This document shows positions 47,586-55,158 of a stretch of 57,757 nucleotides of DNA, one piece after another (positions within the stretch are counted from its first letter, which is position 1; every line of letters begins with the position of its first letter). The stretch comes from a bacterium (GTDB lineage: Bacteria > Bacteroidota > Rhodothermia > Balneolales > M1805), in NCBI GenBank assembly GCA_006226965.1, contig SBGQ01000065.1, positions 1 through 57,757 of the forward strand, read 5' to 3'. The notes under the pieces were generated by a model that worked only from the letters and a program-made list of their open reading frames with translations, was not told the DNA's origin and did no database searches. The position numbers and the translations under genes are program-made.

Positions 47586-49055
47586 ATGAATTGGTTAAAT
47601 GTCCACAGCGTTTGGAGTGCAATTTCTCTTAGGTCGAAGATATTACTCAGTGTTTTATCCATTTTATTCATTATATCAGTTTATGTAAGTATTACTTTGT
47701 ACAGATTGTACCTTATTGAGGATGAGGCTGAGCAACTGCTTGTTCAGCAAAAAGTAAATAACCAGTTAACGAATATTGAAGTTTCTCATTTAAGCTGGCT
47801 CAATGGTTTAAATAACTATTTATTACAGGATGCAGGGACTGATTTAACTATCGAATTAGATCATACCAAGTGCCTGATGGGAAAGTTTTTAGCAGGTCAA
47901 TCAAAGGAACTAATTCAAAGAATTCCTGAGGCCGCTGTATTGATTAACAGCTTAAAAGAACCCCATGAAAGATTACATCGCTCAGCTAAGGATATTGTTG
48001 ATTTAGTGAATTTTGGGAGTGATGGTAAACGCAGAGCTATTTCGATGTATAAGAACCAAAGTGTTCCGGAGTTGGAAGAAATTCGATCGAAGCTAATCGA
48101 GTTGAAATCTGTTACTCAGACAAAGTTAGTTTCTGCCGAGCGCTTAAAAGGAAATATCGACAGTTTAAATATTACTACATGGTGGTTTAGTGTAATTCAG
48201 GCTATTGTATTAACCGTATTTGGTTTTCAGGCGATATTAACATTATCCAGCTCATTTAGAAGTATTTCGAAAGAATTATCCAGTTCACTTCAAGAGTTAT
48301 TTATTTCAACCGAAGAGATTAATCAGGCGAGCAGCGCCATTGCCGATGGTGCTAACCAACAAGCGGCGGGAATTGAAGAAACCTCAGCAACACTGGAAGA
48401 AATCAATTCAAGTACAAAAATTAATCAGGCAAATGTTGAAGCTTTATCTGATTTGATTAAAAGTATGAGTGATTCCATCAATAAATCGAATGAAAATCTA
48501 CGTGAACTGGTTCAAGTGATGAGCAACATGCAATCTTCCGGCGAGGAAACCAAACGTATCAACAAAACCATTGATGAAATCGCGTTTCAAACCAATATGT
48601 TAGCATTAAATGCCGCTGTTGAAGCTGCCAGAGCAGGCGCTGCCGGTGCGGGTTTTGCAGTTGTTGCGGAAGAAGTTCGCCGTTTAGCTTTACGATCTTC
48701 TGATGCTGCTAAACAAACGGAACAGATTTTGGATGAAATTACCCTTCGGATTGATAATAGTTCGAACTTAATTACCACAACCAATGGTAGATTTGCGAAT
48801 GTCAGCAAGGAATTCGCCAAGGTTTCGGCATTACTTACTGATATCTCTTTCGCGAGTATTGAGCAGACAAAAGCCATTGAACAAATTGCATTAACCGTAC
48901 ACTCTATCGACCAGATTACACAGTCGAACGCCGCCAGTTCTGAAGAACATGCAGCAACGGCAAATCATATTCAAGGATTAGCTTCAAATTTGCAGGACGA
49001 AGCAGATAACTTTAAGAAGCAGGTATTAGGAACGAAGAGTTACTTCGGATTATAA
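47586..49055 (+). CDS. Methyl-accepting chemotaxis protein with extracytoplasmic CZB domain
   Basis: 489 residues. TM1 is at about 18-42 and TM2 at about 199-221. Between them, residues 60-140 fit a CZB chemoreceptor zinc-binding domain: His68 (SHLSWLNGL), Cys96 ([12 protein letters not shown]), and His127/His131 (HERLH). The spacing (28, 31 and 4) is close to the zinc site of DgcZ (His22, Cys52, His79, His83). No clear HAMP follows TM2; a helical linker leads to the signalling hairpin ([22 protein letters not shown], then [12 protein letters not shown]). It should sense zinc or an oxidant such as hypochlorous acid in the periplasm and signal to CheA/CheW. The 3' end overlaps the convergent FeoB-associated gene by 16 bases. 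Confidence 0.88.
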   Translation: MNWLNVHSVWSAISLRSKILLSVLSILFIISVYVSITLYRLYLIEDEAEQLLVQQKVNNQLTNIEVSHLSWLNGLNNYLLQDAGTDLTIELDHTKCLMGKFLAGQSKELIQRIPEAAVLINSLKEPHERLHRSAKDIVDLVNFGSDGKRRAISMYKNQSVPELEEIRSKLIELKSVTQTKLVSAERLKGNIDSLNITTWWFSVIQAIVLTVFGFQAILTLSSSFRSISKELSSSLQELFISTEEINQASSAIADGANQQAAGIEETSATLEEINSSTKINQANVEALSDLIKSMSDSINKSNENLRELVQVMSNMQSSGEETKRINKTIDEIAFQTNMLALNAAVEAARAGAAGAGFAVVAEEVRRLALRSSDAAKQTEQILDEITLRIDNSSNLITTTNGRFANVSKEFAKVSALLTDISFASIEQTKAIEQIALTVHSIDQITQSNAASSEEHAATANHIQGLASNLQDEADNFKKQVLGTKSYFGL

Positions 49056-49186
49056 GTAGTCCGTTTGGGCTCGCAGCTACAATCTGGCCCGCATTTATTG
49101 CCTTTTTTGATGAACTTAAACCACCATGTTGAGCTTAGAAACACAAATGCGGCTATCAAAAATAATATGGCAATAAACTCTTGCAT
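49040..49186 (-). CDS. FeoB-associated Cys-rich membrane protein (48 aa)
   Basis: A short gene that starts at ATG 49186, whose A is shared with the FeoB stop codon (TAATG). It encodes [16 protein letters not shown], a single transmembrane helix, then a basic stretch and KCGPDCSC, the Cys cluster of the FeoB_associated family. The longer frame beginning at 49282 lies inside feoB and is not supported. It probably assists ferrous iron passage or FeoB assembly at the inner membrane. Translationally coupled to feoB, it overlaps the convergent chemoreceptor end by 16 bases. Confidence 0.87.
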   Translation of the reverse strand: MQEFIAILFLIAAFVFLSSTWWFKFIKKGNKCGPDCSCEPKRTTYNPK

Positions 49187-51300
49187 TAATAACCCAATGC
49201 GGTTCCTAGTTGGTATAATAGTAATGAGCTTAGGTAAGCAACGCTGGTCATATACACAAACATGACGGCTGGCCACTGCCACGAATTTGTCTCTCGCTTA
49301 ACTATGGCTAAGGTACTCATACATTGCATGGCTAAGGCAAAAAAGACCATCAATGAAAGTGCCGTTAAAGCTGTGTAAACAGGTTTCCCGCTTGAGTCTT
49401 TATCAGAAATAAGTTTTTGTTTTAAACCCAGGTTTTCTCCGCCGTCATCTTCAATGCTGTAAATAGTGTTGAGCGTTCCGACCATAACTTCACGAGCGGC
49501 AAATGATGTTATTAAGCCAATTCCGATTTTCCAGTCGAAGCCTAAAGGTTTTACAACAGGTTCAATTAGCTGACCAACTTGCCCGGCAAAACTGTTTCTG
49601 AGTTGTACAGATTGCAAGGTTTCGCCATCCGGAATTGGGTGCTGAGTTACATCATATTTTGGAAAGGAAGCCAAAAACCAAAGCACAATTGAAATCGCCA
49701 TAATAACTTTTCCGGCCTCGCTTACGAAAATCCATCCGCGCTCGAACATGTTATGAAATACGAGTTTCCAGTTGGGCATTTTATAAGATGGAAGTTCCAT
49801 AATAAACGGACTCGATTTATCCGTTTTGAATATTTTTTTCATAATCCAAGCTGAGAAAATCGCCATCACAATACCAAACAAATACAAACCGAAGAAGGTA
49901 AGTCCTTGTAGAGGAATAAAGCCTAAAACAGTTTTTGATGGTACAAATGCTGCAATCATTAAAGCGTAAACAGGCAGACGTGCAGAGCAAGCCATAAAAG
50001 GTAAAACCATCATGGTAATGAGTCGGTCTCGCCAGTTTTCTATGGTTCTGGTCGCCATAATTCCGGGAACAGCACAGGCAAAGCCGGACATTAGCGGGAC
50101 AACTGAGCGCCCGTGCAAACCAATACGGTTCATAAATCCATCCATCACAAAAGCCGCACGAGCCATATATCCGGTGCTTTCCAGAATGGAAATAAAGAAG
50201 AATAAGAACATGATTTGCGGTAAGAAAATAATTACACCGCCTAAACCTGCGATTATTCCTTCCACAATTAAATCGTTGAGCATTCCTTCCGGCATCGCAT
50301 TTGCAACCCAGTCTCCTAAATGAATAAAAGCCCAGTCGATTAAATCCATAATGGGTTCAGCCCATGTAAAAATGGACTGGAACATCACCAATAAAACCAA
50401 AACAAATATGACAGGTCCGAAAACTTTATGAGTTACAACTTTATCAATATGGTCGGTTTTGGTAAGACGTGGTTCCGATTTTTCGGTTGATTCCGTTGAG
50501 ATATCGCCAATAAATTGATAACGACTTAATACTTCTTCCGCCATCCAGTTTTTGCGGGAATCATCTAAAATGCGTCTTGCGCGAGTAATTGATTTTACTA
50601 AATCGTTTTTGGATGGGTGTAAACGGTAGGTGTCTGAAGCTTGTTCATTACTCAATAAGCGCAGAGCTTCAATTTTGTGGGAATATTCGGGTAATTTGGT
50701 ATGCGGTTTTAAAAACTCATCATCAATAAGATTAATCGCTTTTTTTAGTTCTTCGGATGGATTCCAGCGAAAACGTTGAGGAGCAATTAAGGTATGATTG
50801 GAAATAGCTTCTTTAACTTTTTGAACTTCTTTGTCATTTTTGGCAATTAAAGGAAGAACCGGAGCTCCTAATTTTCTGCTGAGTTGAAGAGCATTTATTT
50901 TGGTTCCTCGATCTTCGGCAACGTCCATCATGTTCATAATTACCAAAGCCGGTAAGCCCAAGTCTAACACTTGAGAAGCTAAATAAAGATTTCGCTCTAA
51001 GTTGGAAGCATCTAAAATCACCAATACTAAATCAGGAATCGGGTCCGCAGGATTCGAGCCAATCAACGATTCAAAAGCAATTTTTTCGTCGAGTGTTTTA
51101 GGATTTAACGAATATGTACCGGGTAAATCAATAATGGTGTGAGTTACACCGTCAATTTCGGCAGAGCCGGTTTTACGCTCAACAGTAACTCCGGGATAGT
51201 TCCCGATTTTTTGACGCAAGCCTGTTAATGCGTTAAATAAAGTAGATTTTCCAGTGTTGGGATTTCCAACTAAAGCGATGTTTAGCGATTTCTGTATCAA
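49186..51300 (-). CDS. feoB: Ferrous iron transporter FeoB
   Basis: 704 residues. The N-terminal G domain has G1 GNPNTGKST (12-20), G3 DLPGTYSL (58-65) and G4 NMMD (123-126). A helical linker follows, then two Gate-type membrane halves (GLGGVIIFLPQIMFLFFFISILESTGYMARAAF; FAAREVMVGTLNTIYS) with 8 or more helices. It imports Fe2+ across the inner membrane. It starts 2 bp after the feoA stop and overlaps the Cys-rich gene. Full-length and intact. Confidence 0.96.
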   Translation of the reverse strand: MIQKSLNIALVGNPNTGKSTLFNALTGLRQKIGNYPGVTVERKTGSAEIDGVTHTIIDLPGTYSLNPKTLDEKIAFESLIGSNPADPIPDLVLVILDASNLERNLYLASQVLDLGLPALVIMNMMDVAEDRGTKINALQLSRKLGAPVLPLIAKNDKEVQKVKEAISNHTLIAPQRFRWNPSEELKKAINLIDDEFLKPHTKLPEYSHKIEALRLLSNEQASDTYRLHPSKNDLVKSITRARRILDDSRKNWMAEEVLSRYQFIGDISTESTEKSEPRLTKTDHIDKVVTHKVFGPVIFVLVLLVMFQSIFTWAEPIMDLIDWAFIHLGDWVANAMPEGMLNDLIVEGIIAGLGGVIIFLPQIMFLFFFISILESTGYMARAAFVMDGFMNRIGLHGRSVVPLMSGFACAVPGIMATRTIENWRDRLITMMVLPFMACSARLPVYALMIAAFVPSKTVLGFIPLQGLTFFGLYLFGIVMAIFSAWIMKKIFKTDKSSPFIMELPSYKMPNWKLVFHNMFERGWIFVSEAGKVIMAISIVLWFLASFPKYDVTQHPIPDGETLQSVQLRNSFAGQVGQLIEPVVKPLGFDWKIGIGLITSFAAREVMVGTLNTIYSIEDDGGENLGLKQKLISDKDSSGKPVYTALTALSLMVFFALAMQCMSTLAIVKRETNSWQWPAVMFVYMTSVAYLSSLLLYQLGTALGY

Positions 51301-51302
51301 GA

Positions 51303-51515
51303 CTAATCCAATTCTATACAGGTTGCTTCTTCTTCGCGCAGACTCAACATATAGCCGCGAACTTTAATTTCTATCGGGTAACCTAAAGGTGCTGTTCGAA
51401 TAACTTCGATTCCCATTCCGGGTGTTAAACCCATTTCTAAAAGACGAATAGTTCCGGTGCCGTTTATGGCTTTGATAAGATGTTTTCCGGGCTTCTTGAT
51501 ATCAGATAAAAGCAT
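51303..51515 (-). CDS. feoA: FeoA family protein
   Basis: A 70-residue SH3-like FeoA domain: MLLSDIKKPGKHLIKAINGTG, LLEMGLTPGMGIEVIRTAPLGYPIEIKVRGYMLSLREEEA. It is the canonical regulator or partner of FeoB in the cytoplasm. It lies between a second FeoA-like gene (7 bp upstream) and feoB (2 bp downstream), so all are in one operon. Confidence 0.95.
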   Translation of the reverse strand: MLLSDIKKPGKHLIKAINGTGTIRLLEMGLTPGMGIEVIRTAPLGYPIEIKVRGYMLSLREEEATCIELD

Positions 51516-51522
51516 ACGTTTC

Positions 51523-51741
51523 TTACATAGGTAAAACCAGAATGCTTCGCGCTAAATCTCCGTTAATGGCTAATCTGGTTTCTCCAACTTGTAAAATTAC
51601 GTGGTTTTGTTTGGATAAAATGGTGCCGTTTGCACCTTCAACACAGCCTAACTCTCGTAATCTGCAAGCGTCTTCGTTGCTACAGCCAAGACATTGAATG
51701 GAAATAATTTCGCCAACTTTTGATGTACTAAGCGGAAACAT
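51523..51741 (-). CDS. Second FeoA-domain protein, Cys-containing
   Basis: 72 residues, also an SH3-like FeoA domain (RELGCVEGANGTILSKQNHVILQVGETRLAINGDLARSILV). It differs from the canonical copy by a cluster of cysteines (CLGCSNEDACRLRELGC, near residues 17-33) that could bind a metal or iron-sulfur cluster. It is the first gene of the feo operon. Two FeoA domains in tandem ahead of feoB occur in several Bacteroidota. The Cys cluster suggests a sensing role, but this is inference. Confidence 0.9.
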   Translation of the reverse strand: MFPLSTSKVGEIISIQCLGCSNEDACRLRELGCVEGANGTILSKQNHVILQVGETRLAINGDLARSILVLPM

Positions 51742-51751
51742 ATCTATCTAT

Positions 51752-51775
51752 TTTGATTCAGTCTAAACAAATATA
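51752..51775 (-). promoter_or_regulatory. Possible feo promoter and operator
   Basis: Read on the minus strand, TATATTTG (51775-51768) fits the Bacteroidota -7 box TAnnTTTG. It is joined to an imperfect inverted repeat TTTAGACTGAA (51767-51757) that ends 15 bp before the first feo ATG. No convincing -33 box was found at the usual distance. The TTTAG/CTGAA dyad is loosely like DtxR-family operators. Confidence 0.35.
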
Positions 51776-51897
51776 AGAAAGTTTTCGTCAATGATTCCTC
51801 ACATTGCTCATTTAATTGTGGCGAGAAAAGGTTGAAATCTATTGACCGAATAAAATATAGGAGTCTTTTGTCCGAATGGCAATAATCTGTTGTACGA

Positions 51898-53079
51898 CTA
51901 AACTTTCCAAAAAATTTTCTTTTTGTACAGCCAATACATTACGCTGTATAAAATGCTCATAAACACCACGCTGAATGCAATTGAGCCGATGTAATTACCA
52001 AAGTATGGAGCAAAAACCGTATCGAAAATCCAAGATTTTAAACGCATTCCATTTATTTGTGGCATTAGAATAAGCCGTCCAAATAAACCGGACAGCATAA
52101 AAAAAGCAATGGCATTCGAGCCGAATACAATGAATAAGGCCGACCAGTTTTTGATGCCTTTTAAATCAACCAAAAACATACACATGGCGAGAAAGAGTAA
52201 AGCCATCCCGCTCATAAATATCACATAACTTGGTGTCCAAATGGTTTTGTTGATGGGGAAACCATAGTCCATAATTTCACCAATAACCAATAACAAAACG
52301 CCCCAAAAAAACAGCGTTGAAATTTTAACTTCAAGTTTCTCTGAATTGGATAGGTAGTATCCGGTCAACACTCCGGCAATACAACTTACAACCGCCGTAA
52401 ATGTGGAAAATAATCCCTCAGGATCGTAAGGCAACGGTAGGTTTTTGAAATACACATGATTGGTACCGAATACATGAAAGTCGATATACGCAGCGAGGTT
52501 TTTTCCGTGTTCTAAACTTCCGGTTAAATCGACTTGTTCACCGTCAATTTGGGCAGAAAACGGGAAATAGTTCATCATCAACCAATAAAAAACTAAAGTG
52601 CCGACACCAATATAAAACAATTGCTTGGGCTTAAAATGCAGGTACAAAATAGCTGTAATGGCATAAACTAATGCCAAACGCTGTAAAACACCCATATAGC
52701 GAACATTCAAAAACGTATCGTTAAACCAATGGTGTTCCGGCATTAAAAGGTTTATTGAAAACAGATTCAAAAACAGACCTAAGCCGAATAGTTTCCATGT
52801 TCTGTTAAATATTGACTTGTATAGTTCCGATTTCGGAGTGTTGTGTTCCAGCTTTTTTTGAAAGGCAAGCACAATGGAAACGCCCATAATGAACACAAAA
52901 AACGGAAAAATAAAATCAGTTGGGGTCCACCCGTTCCATTCGGCATGTTTTAAAGGAGCATACATGTAAGACCATGAGCCCGGATTGTTTACAAAAATCA
53001 TCATGGTAATGGTGATTCCCCTGAAAACATCTAAAGACAACATTCTGCCTTTAGGTAAGGATGCCATAATGGAACTCAT
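51898..53079 (-). CDS. NagX/HGSNAT-like transmembrane acyltransferase
   Basis: 393 residues with about 10 membrane helices. The family core is clear at the N-terminus: LSLDVFRGITITMMIFVNN, then PLKHAEWNGWTPTDF and IFPFFVFIMGVSIVLAF, matching heparan-alpha-glucosaminide N-acetyltransferase. His45 (KHAEWNG) aligns with the catalytic His. It probably moves an acetyl group across the inner membrane onto an amino sugar such as glucosamine or a wall fragment. It starts 11 bp after proC and is co-transcribed with it, although no functional link to proline is obvious. Confidence 0.88.
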   Translation of the reverse strand: MSSIMASLPKGRMLSLDVFRGITITMMIFVNNPGSWSYMYAPLKHAEWNGWTPTDFIFPFFVFIMGVSIVLAFQKKLEHNTPKSELYKSIFNRTWKLFGLGLFLNLFSINLLMPEHHWFNDTFLNVRYMGVLQRLALVYAITAILYLHFKPKQLFYIGVGTLVFYWLMMNYFPFSAQIDGEQVDLTGSLEHGKNLAAYIDFHVFGTNHVYFKNLPLPYDPEGLFSTFTAVVSCIAGVLTGYYLSNSEKLEVKISTLFFWGVLLLVIGEIMDYGFPINKTIWTPSYVIFMSGMALLFLAMCMFLVDLKGIKNWSALFIVFGSNAIAFFMLSGLFGRLILMPQINGMRLKSWIFDTVFAPYFGNYIGSIAFSVVFMSILYSVMYWLYKKKIFWKV

Positions 53080-53090
53080 GAAAACTCCTT

Positions 53091-53894
53091 TTAATCGGTG
53101 TATAATAAATTGGCTTTATCTGATGAGGTTACGATGCCTTTTATCAAAGCAGAACTGAATCCATCATGTTCCATCTGATTTAAACCCGCAATCGTACATC
53201 CCATCGGTGTGGTAACGCGGTCAATTTCATGTTCAGGGTGGTTTCCTGTTTGTTTGAGCAAGGTTGCTGCACCTCGTGCTGTTTGTGCCGCAATTTTTAA
53301 AGCAATATCAGCGTGGAAGCCTATTTGAATACCGCCTTGTGATGCCGCACGAATAGCTCTCAGAAAAAAAGCAATGCCGCATGCCGCTAATGCTGTTGCC
53401 GGATTCATTTGGTCTTCCCGAATAATGACAGATTCACCCACACAGTTAAAGATTTCTTCTGTTTTTATTACGGCATCGGAGCCTTCTTCACCACAAATAC
53501 ATGTCATAGATTCGCGTATGGAAATCGCCGTGTTTGGCATGGCTCGAACCACAGACAAATTTTCGTGTGTATGTGCCTTTATCGTTTTAATCGGTAAGCC
53601 GGTGATAACGGAAATCAGGGTGTGTTTACCGGGTACTAGAACGGGCTTAATTTCATCTAAAACATGATTAGCATGATGCGGTTCAACTGCTAAAATGACA
53701 ATATCCGATTGTTCAACGGCGGATATATTATCGTTTAACGTGATGCAGCCCTTCTCTTTAAATCGCGCAATCTTTTGAATATGTCGGCGGGTTAAAATTA
53801 GCTGAGAAGGTTGTACAAAAGCTGATGTCAATAATCCGTCTGCGATGGAGCTTCCTAAATTTCCGGCTCCTAAAATGGTAATGGTTCCGTTCAT
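53091..53894 (-). CDS. proC: Pyrroline-5-carboxylate reductase
   Basis: 267 residues, normal length. The Rossmann motif GAGNLGSS is at 9-16, and VRAMPNTA (around 118-125) is typical of P5CR. The C-terminal helical dimer domain with TPMGCTIAGLNQMEHDGF is conserved. It reduces P5C to L-proline with NAD(P)H, the last step of proline synthesis. The start is ATG 53894, 81 bp downstream of the methyltransferase gene. It precedes the acyltransferase gene by 11 bp. Confidence 0.95.
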   Translation of the reverse strand: MNGTITILGAGNLGSSIADGLLTSAFVQPSQLILTRRHIQKIARFKEKGCITLNDNISAVEQSDIVILAVEPHHANHVLDEIKPVLVPGKHTLISVITGLPIKTIKAHTHENLSVVRAMPNTAISIRESMTCICGEEGSDAVIKTEEIFNCVGESVIIREDQMNPATALAACGIAFFLRAIRAASQGGIQIGFHADIALKIAAQTARGAATLLKQTGNHPEHEIDRVTTPMGCTIAGLNQMEHDGFSSALIKGIVTSSDKANLLYTD

Positions 53895-53975
53895 GGTTTC
53901 TTGGGTTGATGTGTTTCATCCGCAATATAATGAAGAAGCCTTTTCGAATGGAAAGAAAATAACGAATAGAAAAAA

Positions 53976-55157
53976 TTAGCTAATAGATTGGCAGACAATA
54001 AGAATGGGTTTGTTCTGATTGTCTTTTACAGCAAATACGAAGTAGTCATCGCCGGTTTGTAGACCTGTTTTTTTGCGTATTTCCGATTCAGAATCCGGAA
54101 AATTTCTGGGAACGATATTGGCTTTTAGGGCTGAGAGTCCTTTTTTGTAAGGATGCGTTTCTATAACGCGAAAAACGCGTCCGGGAAAATGGGAAAGATG
54201 TTTTTCGGATGTAAATACATGCGTTTGCGGTGCTAATTTGTGTAACTCAAACGCTTCACAAACAGGGGAATAAGCCTGAGCTTTGTGGATAGAAGCATGC
54301 ACATCATATAAAAAACTCAAAGGCGCAGAATACCTGAATTCAGTTGAATGTAATGGCCACTTGGTTTCAAAGGTTTGGTTTTCGTGTTCTGAACTACTAT
54401 TCCAAAGTTGTAACGAAATGTTCGAGCCCGATTTTTTCTTTAGCTTGATGACGAGTTCTTTACACTCGTTTTTTACCGAAACCACACGTATTGTATGGAT
54501 AAACCAATCCGGATTTCCTGCCTCCTCAAGTTCTGAAACAGCTTTATGAATATCGAGCATCGGAGATAATTTCAGAACAATGCTGGAAGTTGTGTTTTTC
54601 AAAACAGGTAGAAGTTTTAACACATTTGGAACGCAATCGTGCAGACTAACCAGTTTTCGATTGTGTTCATCGCGACGTGAGGGGTCGATTAAAACGGAAT
54701 CAAATACCCGGGTTTTGTGAGTATGTAGAAAGTGTTCAGCAGTGCTGTTTTCAAAATAGAATTCGGTAAGTTCCAGTTTCTTAGCATTTTCTTGAACAAG
54801 ATGCTGAAGTTCCAAATTGGGCTCGACATGTGTAACCGTAAAACCGTTTTTTGCAGCTAGGGTTGAATCAACCCCAAATCCGCCGGTTAAATCGAGCAGC
54901 GTTTTCCCATCAAATAAATCCAACTTTAAATGAGCTGTTTTTTCCGATGAACATTGTTCCAAATTGATACTTGGCGGAAATAAAAGTTCACGATCCACCC
55001 AAAGAGGCAGTTTCTCTTTTCCTTTTTGATAGCCGTTAATCTGATCTAAAATAAAGCTCCGCTCTTGAATGGGCAGTTTAGATAATAGTAAAGCCAGTTT
55101 GGCTTTCGGCTGATTTTTATGAGTATCAATAAATAATTTTTGTTCGGCTGAAATCAT
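53976..55157 (-). CDS. THUMP-like class I SAM-dependent methyltransferase
   Basis: 393 residues. An N-terminal helical region (1-75) precedes the Rossmann methyltransferase with SAM motif I LLDLTGGFGVDST (87-99), VTHVEPN (acidic Glu for the ribose), a DSVLIDPSRRDEHNRK motif, and a C-terminal THUMP-like/ferredoxin-like segment (FSFLYDVHASIHKAQ; RVFRVIETHPYKKGLSALKANIVPRNFP). This is the PG_1098-type family of Bacteroidota, thought to act on RNA. The target is not known. Its start lies 1 bp after the stop of the CoA-transferase gene, so the two are coupled. Confidence 0.9.
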   Translation of the reverse strand: MISAEQKLFIDTHKNQPKAKLALLLSKLPIQERSFILDQINGYQKGKEKLPLWVDRELLFPPSINLEQCSSEKTAHLKLDLFDGKTLLDLTGGFGVDSTLAAKNGFTVTHVEPNLELQHLVQENAKKLELTEFYFENSTAEHFLHTHKTRVFDSVLIDPSRRDEHNRKLVSLHDCVPNVLKLLPVLKNTTSSIVLKLSPMLDIHKAVSELEEAGNPDWFIHTIRVVSVKNECKELVIKLKKKSGSNISLQLWNSSSEHENQTFETKWPLHSTEFRYSAPLSFLYDVHASIHKAQAYSPVCEAFELHKLAPQTHVFTSEKHLSHFPGRVFRVIETHPYKKGLSALKANIVPRNFPDSESEIRKKTGLQTGDDYFVFAVKDNQNKPILIVCQSIS

Positions 55158-55158
55158 G

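Noticed and set aside
49187-49282. Longer N-terminus of the FeoB-associated protein
   Set aside because: The extra 32 residues are inside feoB and carry no family feature; the inner ATG is directly coupled to the feoB stop and opens on the membrane helix.
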